Shown piece by piece: positions 37,901 to 51,357 of a stretch of DNA of 64,000 nucleotides (its first letter is position 1; the number at the start of each line of letters is the position of its first letter). This stretch comes from Polytrichum commune (Eukaryota; Streptophyta; Polytrichopsida; Polytrichales; Polytrichaceae), in NCBI GenBank assembly GCA_950295325.1, contig OX485804.1, positions 62,340,533 to 62,404,532 on the forward strand, written 5' to 3'. The notes beneath the pieces were generated by a model. It worked only from the letters and a program-made list of their open reading frames with translations, was not told the DNA's origin and did no database searches. Made by a program: the position numbers and the translations under genes.

Positions 37901-40600
37901 ATCATGTGTATGTTGCTTTACATTTTGTTTGATGTTGTGCAAGAGGAGGCGCTAACAGTGAAGACCCTTGCCTTCCCCTTCTTTCTAACCCATGTGAGCT
38001 TCAAAAATGTTAGACCTCCACAGAAGAGTGTGCATGTGTTTGGGACCGCATGGAGTCCCTAGATGAGGTGGCACTCCTCCTCAACCCTCTTGGCGTCCCT
38101 TGCCACCTCCTCCGTTTCGCGGTTCTAGCCATCAGCCAGTCCTTGCCTTTGTCACCTAAACCATCATCCCTTGACCTTGCAAGGAAATGTTTAGATGGCC
38201 ATCTTGAAAGCCCTTTGGCATGGTTCCCATCATATAAGCAAAGTCGAACATGATTATGTCGATAAGGTTTTTTTACGTGGGAAGCAAATGTTTATGTTGC
38301 ACATAGGAAAAAGTGTACATGAGTGAATTTATGCTCAAGAAATTTCAATAAAGAGTTTTTGCATGATAAAGAGGCTTTTGGTGTAAAATTTATACTCCAT
38401 GTTTGCTTAATCAATTATTTTGATTTGGGGGGGCGGGGTGGGCACTTATTTGAATGGGGTTTGAGTGCCCATCAAAATTAGAACCTCATTTAGGAAAAGA
38501 ACCAAATAGGAGACATAAGTGGACCATTTAAAAAGAAAATTAAAGATGCTTCAAAAGAGGTTTTTATTTGAGACATCTCAAGCTACATATTTTCTTTGGA
38601 AACACTCATGCTGAAAGTTGTAGGCGTTGTTCTAGAGGGTGCATATTGAACAATTTCTTTGTGAACAAGTCTGCAATTGTCAAGTTACTTTTGCAAAGGA
38701 CCAACATGATGTGTAATTTTGTTGTTACACAGATGCCAAGGATACATACACGCAGTATGATAATTTTTTTTTATGTACGCACATATATATGTACGTACAT
38801 ATATATTTGTGATACATATAACTAAGAAATCAATTGGGCTATTGGCTCATATCACATCAATGGTTTTGTTTTGTTCTCTTAGCTGAGAGATTGCTTCGAA
38901 AATCCAAATTTTGTGTACATAGGTTATGGTAGGGTATAATATTCACCTACCTTTATAGTGTCACTTTTGCACTTGCAACCTCAACATATGTTCACATGTT
39001 TCCTGCATTGTATTGTTTCTAGTAATACTACATGGACTTGTGCTTACTGCCAATTGCAGGATTCTTTTATTAGTTATTTGTCAAGAAAAAATCATATAAA
39101 GTAGTATGATCAAGAGAGCTTCTCACCTTGCAAAAATTGTCAAAGTTCCACTAATATTCCCAATTAGTGCTTGTAGTTCTCTTTCCCAAAGTATACACTA
39201 TTTTGTCAAGTCTCTACATTAGTGAGGGTTACATTTTGCAAAACAGACTCTATTTTGTCAAATTTCAACATTAGTGAGGGTTCCAACTTGCACAGAATGA
39301 TACTAAATTGATGAATACAAGCTTGTCTATCATACTGTGGATGTAAAGTTGTGCACACTCTAGGGTATCTGTAAATCGGTATTGTATGCAAACATATGCC
39401 GATTAATGAAAAGTGGTAAGATGAATATAACGCAGGGGCATTATGTATAGTAGTTTGAGTGAACACTTGTTCCATTGATAGTATTTAAAATGAAATTGTG
39501 CATTCATGAACAATGTTGGCTAGATATTTAAGTGACAGTCTATCACACAGCATAAGGGATTGTACTATCTGCTTCACTAATTTGCCTTGCACACTATCTG
39601 TCCACTTTCACTAATTTGGAGAATGAATGCGTGCAATATGGTACAGTCTTAAGTGATGAATACATACCATTCGTATGTTTCAAGTTCAAGTGTATGAATA
39701 GTATGTTGATTTTTTGGAAGCCAAGGCAGATGTCAAGATTCCATCTACTCGATGTCTGTTTTAGAAGTCACCTTATTCACGTTCACAAGTAATTGATGCG
39801 AATTTATTATGTGTCTGAATGCAGAAATCCTTCATCACAAGTGCTTGCTTTTGAACTGGTTGGTAACTGAGGAATGGCAATCGAAGCAAATTTCTCTCAA
39901 TTGAGGCAAGTGATTAACCATATCGTAATTGTGCACTTTGCAGAAATTTTCTGAAGCTGTAACTCATTAAATAATATATTTTTATTCTATTTTATTCTAT
40001 TTTTCCAATGAGTAATGTTGCTGAGAAGACAGAAAACAACATGTTTGCTCTATATCGTTACTGCCAAAAAATTCCAGACGTATTTATTTCTTCTTTTCAC
40101 TGTCACTAGTGGCAGATTTATTATTGCGATTATAACGATTCTTTTAAACCTACAAAATAGTGATTATTTAACCACATTTGCAAATTTCATCAACTACATG
40201 TCAAAAGTTGGTAACACATTTCTCTCAAATTAAGAATGGAAGTGCGTTCGGAAAATTAAGTTAAGCATCACTGCAAAACCGCTTTCCTATCCCCATTTCA
40301 TCCTTTAAACATTATATGCAGTTTAGGCTCAGACGACCACATCCAGATATGTATATACTACCTATGTAACACGCACAATCATGTATTCCTAGACAGAGAA
40401 ATGTAATTTTGTACTCACCAGCAAAGGTCTTGTGAACTACAAGAGCTGTACATGATGTACCGATAAGTAATTCACAAGACATTTGCTGATGATCACTAAG
40501 ATACAGACAAACCATGCACAAAACACGACACGTTCGACAGACTCCATTTTCCTTTACCGTGCGCGGTTGAGTATTGGGTCGCCGAAGTACATTGTCTCCT
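34940..40600. other. Long intergenic region
   Basis: The first about 300 bp (C-rich, with ACCCTAACC and CTCTCTCC words) are probably the promoter and leader of the minus-strand lipid-transfer gene, followed by a (GA)n run near 35370-35386. The rest is AT-rich without a supported gene. A local direct repeat of about 200-bp spacing (GATTATGCCCTC at about 37135 and 37345) and a two-copy repeat at 39190-39280 (TATTTTGTCAAR...TTAGTGAGGGTT) are visible. The ORF at 38050-38253 is Pro/Leu-rich and unrecognised. A slightly GC-richer island spans 37740-38250. Confidence 0.45.
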
Positions 40601-40625
40601 GCACCTGCACATGAACAGGACAATG

Positions 40626-40708
40626 GGCACACTCCCTTCGCAGGCATTATCCTGATCAGGTTTTAAGGGTGTCTCTCAGCCTGCTCGAAAGCAAGCACCC
40701 CTGGCGCC
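40626..40708 (-). promoter_or_regulatory. TPP riboswitch (THI-box aptamer) in the THI4 3' region
   Basis: All THI-box landmarks occur in order on the minus strand: P1 GGCGC (5' arm, 40708) pairing with GTGCC (3' arm, ending 40626); GGGGTGC opening P2; a P3 hairpin CTTGCT-TTCG-AGCAGG; the invariant CTGAGA (40679-40674); ACACCC closing P2; ACCTGATC (40661-40654); GGATAATGCC (40652-40643), the pyrophosphate-sensing part; and GCGAAGGGA closing P4. These are the established TPP aptamer motifs. The aptamer lies 242-324 nt past the THI4 stop on the same strand. In plant THIC the same aptamer controls 3' UTR splicing and poly(A) choice; by inference it does so here for THI4. Confidence 0.95.
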
Positions 40709-40920
40709 AGTATATTAGCAACATGGAAACCTTTTCATTGCAAACTTTGTAAAAAAGTACATATGTGGTGTTGTAATCCTCTTCTTCCCACAAGAAAGAG
40801 ATCTTCTTTGACTGCACAAAAGCTGGACAGTGGTATCCGCCCCCCACCCTACACTACGACGATCACACATTGACAGTACAACCTCCTTCCTTCTCACTTC
40901 TACATTTTTTTTCAAATTGT

Positions 40921-40928
40921 ACTTACAC
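40921..40928 (-). promoter_or_regulatory. Candidate 3' UTR 5' splice site paired with the riboswitch
   Basis: Minus-strand GAGGTGTAAGTA, about 22 nt after the THI4 stop, contains a consensus donor GTAAGT (with a GTGTAAG alternative). Possible acceptors are CGCCAG/GGG inside aptamer P1 (intron end at 40701) and TGTGCAG/GTGCAG just past the aptamer (about 40605 or 40599). AGGT at the donor can pair with ACCT of the aptamer P4 strand. This mirrors the THIC arrangement, but splicing is inferred. Confidence 0.45.
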
Positions 40929-40949
40929 CTCGGCGTGAACTGGGAGTGT

Positions 40950-43680
<2,731 letters not shown>

Positions 43681-46387
43681 GAAGATTCTTTAGTGGATGC
43701 ATGAAAGCTAGCAACCCGTATCCATGGCCCTTCATATTCTAGCGGACCACCAGAATATGGTTGGATGGAGGACTGTGCTCAAAGTACATGCGAACACCTC
43801 CGACCCGATATTTATCTAGTGGGCGAGTGGCCTACATGAAAACTCATCCTTACTGGTGTGGGTGACCGGCAAATGGCTGCTACTAGCAAGGGCCACTTTT
43901 AAATTCAGTTTGGCTAATGATGGCCATTGGATGTAACCAACGCTGGTAATAATTGTTCACTAATGGTCCGCATCAATAAGTGTGGATGGGTTCTTAGTAA
44001 GTGTGGAGTGAAGTAGAGGACCATACTAAAGATCATTCCCCATACGTGGCCAACCTGAGTTAAGTTACTACTACTGGAGGTCATTCGGTGGACATGGCTA
44101 ACCCCGAGTTAAGGTAAATATGCCAAATTAATGTAAACCACCCCTTAGGTTGTGGATGACATCAACGCTTGAGGAACATCTCTTTCTTTGAATTTCTTCG
44201 AATTTGTGGGCTAATGTATACAGGTCAAAAGTATACCGATATCATTAAAAGTGTGATATACCATTTGAAGTTACACACTGCTATAAAAGGAAAATGTCAT
44301 TGTTTACCCAAATAATATAAATCACTAGTAAGCACATCACGGACACATTTGTATAATTTTCTTGGTAAACACTTATATTCTCAATAAAAAGTTATAGCAA
44401 CATGTGTTTCCAACAGTAAACCACAATAATAGGTGATATGGGTGTAGCGGACGATGATGACCTGATCTCTTGATTTTTCACCTTACCAACGTTTTGAGTT
44501 AAGTCATTAAGGCTTTCATACCTACAATGCGCCGTTCTTTATTTGATAATTCAAAATAATTGTGCAAACAATATTCTATTCTAACATGTGTGTGTGTATA
44601 TATATATAGATGAATTATCTCAAATTGGTTTTTGCTTAGATAAAATATCTTTTGGTTTAATTTTCTTATGTTGCGATCATAGATCATGATTTTGGTCTTA
44701 GTTCAATTAACATCAAGACTAGAGAACGTGAAATTTTTATTTAGCTTTGTAAACATACTTCTGATTTAGAGAGCATATCCACATTGTAAGTGTGGTGAAC
44801 TTCTTTAGTTTTCCTTAGTTTCAACAGGAAGTAAATGTGAGTATGACTATAGTAAGTACGTATAAATGGGACTATTGATTGAGATATCAAAAAGTAGGAA
44901 TGGAAAGGCTATGGCCTAATTCTAGGAGACAAGGTAGGGAGACTAGGTGGGTAAACCACGAGAAAGAGGATTGAGAGGGGATGATCATGGGAATTATTAT
45001 GAGTATTATTTTTTTGGAGAGTCTGACTCCATCAGCTCCGTGAGAAAGTTCAGTGTTTGATTAATCCTTTTGAGTCTTGAACATCAACTCTGTGTGAGAG
45101 TTGTGGTATTGAGAGAGGAGAGATTCCTTTGGTGTGAGACCATAGTATGTATTTTGAAATATTTACATATTCGATCCAGGGTGTTTGCACTGGATCATGA
45201 GACTAAATTATCTCAAGACCATTGACTGTACTGTGATTTAGTTTGCTTGGCCAGTGAATGAATGAAACACTTTCAAAAAAAGTTAAAAGTATTGTGTGAG
45301 AACTTACTGACTCAAATGTATCTCAAGCCATAGTCTGAGCAAATTTGAAATTAATTTGTGAATTGAAAGTGATTGTGAATGCGCATCATGACCATAGTCT
45401 GTTTATGCAATAATGTGTGTGAGATGCCTTATTTTATTTGGGAGTAAAAACAAAAGGATGAGAGGAGACTTAGACATGATCATTTCTTGTGAAACTAAAT
45501 GGTGAAACTGTTTGATTATTGTGCAGTTGTGGGAAGAATGAATGACAGTAAATCAAGGTTATTGTTTGAGTCATAAGTGAATGCTAATTGAAGTGAATCC
45601 ACATTTTAGATATTGATTAGAGCCTTGCAAAAAATGTTGCGATTGAGTGGTGATGGTGTTGCCTCGTAGAAAGAATTGAATTACTACAGAAGAGAGATTC
45701 CTCGTGTGATTGTATAGGTCGATTGACTTAGTATATTTATTTGGTTGATAAGAGAACCAAAGAGCATAATTCTATTGTCTGTTACCTGTGAAGGGTAAGA
45801 TTGGATGATCTGTATCCATATATATTTTTGAGCATTTACGTAAGAATCTGAATGATAAGTGAAATAATTTCATGGGTGAACGTTGAGGCAATTGATTGAT
45901 GTATACCATAATTACTTGAGTGATGCTTAGATAATGATATTCACCTCAGGGTGAATTAATTGGATATAAATGAATTGTTGTAATCAGTCTGGAGAGGGAA
46001 GAACATGAATAATTTTCACAGCAAGAGGCTCGAAACGAGTGTACGTCGAGGCTATGGTCTGCAATGTATTGTTGGAGTAGGCTATACTCGCCTAACCTTT
46101 AATAGAAACCAAACAGACAGAGTAAGAAGATTTTATTTTATTTTTAGACAGAAGGCCGACATGCCAACGTCAATGCACAGGAGGCAGTTGACCACCTGGC
46201 AAGATTTCCGTCAAGCAGAGCCCAACATTTTTCCTTTAAATTGCACCCATACCCAGACCATGCCCATCAACAGCAACCTATGCCCACCCATGCCCACACA
46301 TAGCATGACATGTGCCCACCCATGCCCCACCCATGCTATTCAAATTGCGCCCATGTATTAAAAATTTGTGTAATGTGCATTACCCGC
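43681..46387. other. Gene-free AT-rich stretch
   Basis: No supported gene. It includes a (TG)n(TA)n run near 44585-44607. ORF 46005-46361 (+) covers a low-complexity CCCACCCATGCCC stretch (about 46260-46345) and is not credible as a gene. A possible old LTR-like tract around 45000-45300 has no recognisable ends. Confidence 0.4.
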
Positions 46388-46792
46388 CTACACCAAGTCT
46401 TGGTTGGATTGGACAAATAAAAGGTCGTTCACTATCGTTGGCTTCAGCCCGGAGCGCTTCTTGGTTAACGTATTCCCTGCATCCGAGAAGTTTGACTCCG
46501 ATTTGGAGTTGGATGCAGAGATGCACAAAACCGAACGCGCAACGCGCGACATGATGGGGAATGTGGGGGCTCCTTTCAACTTCCACCACAAGATAATACT
46601 GAATTTAGCAGTGGTATCCCGATTCATTGGCAATGCTAAGCTCACCGCTGCAATGATCTCATTTTTTTCAAGATCAGTGACCTTGTATGTCTTGAAGACG
46701 ATAAAGTGATGAATCATGTTATGAAATGTTAACATGCACATGTGGTTTGGCTTATTGACGCAATCCATGGATACTCTGGTTACTTTGGCCAA
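46388..46792 (-). pseudogene. hAT transposase C-terminal (dimerisation) domain relic
   Basis: The frame contains ILWWKLKGAPTFPIMSRVAR, then LCISASNSKSESNFSDAGN, TLTKKRSGLKP and VNDLLFVQSN. This is the ordered motif set of the hAT C-terminal dimerisation region (WW, FP, LA-x-x-L, S-x-x-ER-x-FS, R-x-x-L-x-P, N). The Glu-Arg of the usual SERVFS is altered to ESNFS, and no upstream transposase domains are joined. An isolated fragment. Confidence 0.75.
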
Positions 46793-46799
46793 GATCAGG

Positions 46800-48252
46800 T
46801 AAAAAACTGTAGTTGGACAACATGATTTATAAGCATATTAAATCAAAGAATGTCAACAATCCTGAAATGATGATTGCACTGTAAATTTCAAGTTACACTA
46901 AAAATATTTAAGTAAATGCAAGATTATTGACTATACCAAAGTGCCTTTGGCTTTGGTAAGCAAGATTTAAATGGGATAATTTTTGCAAGATAATTGCCGA
47001 TGGTTGTGCCTATGCTTGTGCACTGCACATGGTCCAATTAAAACGAACTCACTGCCAGACTATTGCATGGGTAATTAGAGTGAGGTGAGAGACTGTCACA
47101 ATGGCATGTATCGCAACTGAGTGCTTTTATGAATTTTGTACCCAAATGAACTAATATTGTTGGTGAACTTGAAATAATTTGATTTAATCACAAAATTATT
47201 CTAACAAACTTATTTGTGACACCTAGAAGTTATGTGAATCGCTTCTTAAGCCTTCCCCGATTGTTCCCTGGCGTTTTGTAATGCCAACAACTAAATTATA
47301 GTTAGCATTAAGAAGAATGGCAATTGTTGTGTTAATAAACATGGGGAATCCCCATCGATCTCTTCCATATATGTTTTAAGTTCATCAATATACAAACCAA
47401 ATAATGTGGGGGAAAGGAATAAACTTGTTATCACCAATGTCAACTATCACTCCACAATGTGTGTCATTGTTAGTTCATATTTTTGCAAAAAATGTGATAT
47501 ATATGGGTTTATAGCTTGTTATTAATGAAGTGGTACACCTAATTGTTGGAGACATTCTCAATTTTGTCATGTGGAACCATATCGAAAGCTCTCTTGAAAT
47601 CAACAAAACTTGAATAGAGTCATCAACCTGCAATTAATTTTTGTATGTCATGTAAAGTATGTCCTGTAACGATGTGGTCTAATGGTCAAGGAGATTTTCT
47701 ACACGAACCCTTTAATACATCGTTGAGACGGGCTCCAACTCGTTGGATTCTATTATTTTTTGGTTTGGGTTGGATCCACAAAGTTCATCCGGTTCATTTC
47801 CCTAACTTGGCATTTTAGCTCGGTTGAAATCCGGATGTAAAAAAAACCGGGCATTAAAAAATATGTTTTAATAAAAATTTGGCCGGTTTTCATATATTTT
47901 CCAAATAAAGTACATTCCCTCACCAAAAACCCAATTTATCCTTAGCAGGAGAATTGAACATGGTTCAAATGCCCCCCACCAGTTGGGGGTTAAGGATATA
48001 CAACCCCTCAAACCAACAATGTCTTCAAAGATGATTTGAAGTCATTGAGGGCAAGAAGGGTTTATGTTAGTATAAAAAACCACCAATGAACTAATTTACA
48101 TTTCATGCAAAACAAATCACAACAGATTAGTTGTCTTCTTTGTAGTACCAACAACTTCACTAAGCTACCAATCTGGGTAAGAGAATAAATACATAAATTT
48201 GGTATTGTTTTTTCATATTCCTATAGTTTTATTCAAAATTTCATGGCAACTT
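46800..48252. other. Gene-free AT-rich stretch
   Basis: Nothing coding recognised. About 47535-47680 contains GAGACATTCTCAATTTTGTC and GATGTGGTCTAATGGTCAAGG segments that could derive from a retroelement, but no family motif could be confirmed. Confidence 0.35.
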
Positions 48253-50080
48253 TCAAATAGCCCATTTAAGGCAATTCGTAAAATACTCTCTAATTTTTTT
48301 CTTTGTCAACATCTTATTTTTATGTTTGGTCTTCAAACAATTATAGATTGAAAATACCATCTTACAAGTCACCGTGCTAACACGTTGCACTCTAGCTAAC
48401 TCAACAAGAACTAACAAGTTTTCATACTTTGCTTTTATGGTATGATTCAAAGTAATTATTAATCAAACATCTTTGAAATTTTTGTCAAAGCAATTGGTAA
48501 TTGCTTATACTTTAAATACAAAAAAATCTCTTAATTGCAATAAAATTTATTAATGGGGGATTTTTTTTTCTTTTAATTTTACGCTCAAATATGTATTGGC
48601 CACATAACAACTTCACATAAACTATCCTCCAATTAGCCAAATTCATTTGTTTAGAGGCATATTGGTTGGATCCAACACTTTAAACGTTGTCATGATGTGG
48701 TTGTCTTCAAACTTAGACTCTAATACATTATGCATTATCAAGATAAATTACTTCTGAAATATCATTGCATTCATGAGGTCATGTTATATTCCATCATGTA
48801 TCATTTCAACGCCACGATACTTACATCTTCTAATTTTGTTGGATAACCTCCTTAGATATCATCTTTGAGGACCAATTTTTTTTTTAAAAAAACGATACCA
48901 TGTCTGCTCATTGAAGATCTCATTATTCATATTCATAGTTTCTTCAATGAAGAGAGTACAAATTTGAACAATATTGATTTTTACCACCGAACCTATTATA
49001 ATTATGTCTTTAAACTTATTTTAAAATAAACGTAATAATATAGATAAAATATGTAAATTATTAGCCAAAAAATAAATCACATAAATATATTTGAATGAAC
49101 AACATTTTATAAACATATTGGATCCAACTCTATTATTTAGAGCCTTGTGAATGTCCTGGAATTAGATTATAATCCTCTCTAAAGAATCAGAACTGGTTGT
49201 CACGGCTTGCCACCGTAACAACTATCTAATTTCTGGTATTTTTTCAAAAAAAATTATAGAATCAATAAGCTTCTCTTAGACGACTTTTTGAAATGCATTG
49301 CTATTGAATTTTAAAATGCATCTATTTATCTAGATATATCTTTGCAATGTGAAAATTTTATTGTATTCATAGCCGTTAAATTTGCCTTATGTACCACACA
49401 ATGGACAAATGTAAGGAATATATTTACCTTCTATTTTGCAACACCATTTTGCATACTAATCATAGTTGATGGTCCATCGGAGCCAAATCCCACACACTTG
49501 TTAAAATTGACTTTTCATTCTTTCATAGTTTTTGTTAATGTTTCAAATATTATATATGCATTTTTTTCCTTCTTCAATGTGCAACAATCCAAGACTAATG
49601 TAAAGAGAAAGACTTTCCTTTAGAAAACTAGCAAATACAACAAAATGACATGGTACGAATATATCCATAAATTCATCAATCATACTACCAAAAAACCTAG
49701 AATCTCGGATCCTATCTAAGACTTTATTTTGAACCACTGATAAAATGCAAAATAAATTTCAACACATTTTCTTTCATCGTGGTAAAATTTATCTTTCATA
49801 TTAGCTTTAATCTTCACAAACAAAAAACATAATTCATAATTTTTTTAAATAATGATTTTCTTTCTTATGTAATAAAGTGCTTAGAACAAGAAATGCATTT
49901 TTTTTCGCATATTCAATTCACCTCTGCAATCCCAAATTCCATTGTTTGTTCTCCCTTTTGTATTGTCCAAGTTAGACGTCCACGCTTTCCATTCTTCCCA
50001 TGGTCTTGAAAGGTTGATATTCAAATGTTAATACTGTCCGTTGTAGCAAAGGTTGATTTGCCTCATTTCTATTTACAAAC
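48253..50080 (-). pseudogene. hAT-like transposase relic (DUF4371/ZMYM-type)
   Basis: Reading the minus strand from 50.1 to 48.25 kb: a TTF-zinc-finger-like WIEFHFVT segment; then IRDSRFFGSMIDEFMDIFVP; GFGSDGPSTMISMQNGVAK followed by a stop; VHCVVHKANLTAMN; a degraded RWQAV (RWLS position) near 49190; and finally LARVQRVSTVTCKMVFSIYN and CLKTKHKN near 48390. The order matches the DUF4371-containing hAT transposases (conserved MIDEStD, GxxSDGAS, VHCxAHR and C-terminal VSTATCERxFS). Multiple stops and frame changes show it is dead. It differs in type from the hAT fragment at 46.4 kb. Confidence 0.72.
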
Positions 50081-50559
50081 GTTGCAAAAAAAATCTTACT
50101 TGTTACAAAATGAAACTCAATCCAATCAAATTTAGTATATCATCCTTCCATTGACTAACAATAATTTTTATTGGAGTCAGACCTGGATGAGAGATCCAAC
50201 CTTCAGATAATGACGGTCTCAAAACAAGTGTTGTGTCATCACTTTGTACAATTTTATAAAGCATATTACGGAGGCAATTTTGTCTTTTCGACATGTCAAA
50301 ACAAAATTTCTAGATTCAACAAAGATCCTAGAATACGACTACAAGACCAACATGATAGGAACACAACTACCAAGAGCAAACCATTGTAGATAATCTACCA
50401 ACACCTAAGCTGACTTAATTCGCAAATGAAACCCAATTCCAATGTGCCCATGCGTTGATGCAATAACATGGACTCGCACACCCAACCAACAAGAAATCTT
50501 ACAACTTATACCATCAACCCATAAACCAAACAAAACAACACACCTAAATCTAAGCAAAC

Positions 50560-50930
50560 CAACACCCTAACCCAACAACCAATTGCCTACACTAAATGCC
50601 AAACCAACACAAGCAATGAATCACCCTAAGTCTAATTCAACCACCTACACTAAATCCAAACAAGCAACATCACACATAAACCAACACAAACAATGAATTA
50701 CCCTAAGTCTAATCCAGCCACCTACACTAAGCCCAAACCAACAACATCACACATAAACCAACACAAGCCATGAATCATCCTATGTCTAATCCAACCACCT
50801 GCACTAAGCCCAAACCAACAACATCACACATAAACCAACACAAGCCATGAATCACCCTATTTCTAATCCAACCACATACACTAAGCCCAAACCAACAACA
50901 TCACACTTAAACCAACACAAACAATGATGC
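50560..50930. repeat. 77-bp minisatellite, about five copies
   Basis: The unit includes AAACCAACAACATCACACAT, AAACCAACACAAGCCATGAA and TCTAATCCAACCACCTACAC. Copies become cleaner to the right and end near 50930. The strand is strongly depleted in G. Confidence 0.8.
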
Positions 50931-51357
50931 ACCTTCGACGCCAGCGGAAGAGTTACGCTAGGGGAGCAACGATGCCATGAGCAACAATGGGAGGAGGAGC
51001 GATGGGAGGAGGAGAGGGGCGGGGAGGAGCATGAGGGCTTCACTCAACAATGAGTGAAGAAATGGTGGGGGGAGGGGACCACAATCCCCCCATGACCCAC
51101 CCCATACACGCCCGATATCCAGGACATACCACCGGTGGTCAGCCATTATCCACCGATACCCTGGAGGGGGGGGGGGGGTTAATATCCGGGAGTTTAGACT
51201 TTCAACCCATGAACTGTCCGGGAATTCAAAATTAATACCCGTTGCTATCTGGTTTCCTCCCTTGGTAGAGCGGATGCCCATCTGACTACCCTCTTCTGTA
51301 CCCAATTATTTGTCATTATGATAGATGTGTTGGATGGTTAGCCTATTTGATTTTCAC

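Noticed and set aside
46005-46361. 118-codon plus-strand ORF
   Set aside because: Covers low-complexity CCCACCCATGCCC sequence and shows no family motif.
51255-51310. tRNA-like segment (TTGGTAGAGCGGATGCCC)
   Set aside because: Resembles a box A and D-arm, but no box B (GGTTCGAATCC) or acceptor stem follows at the right distance.
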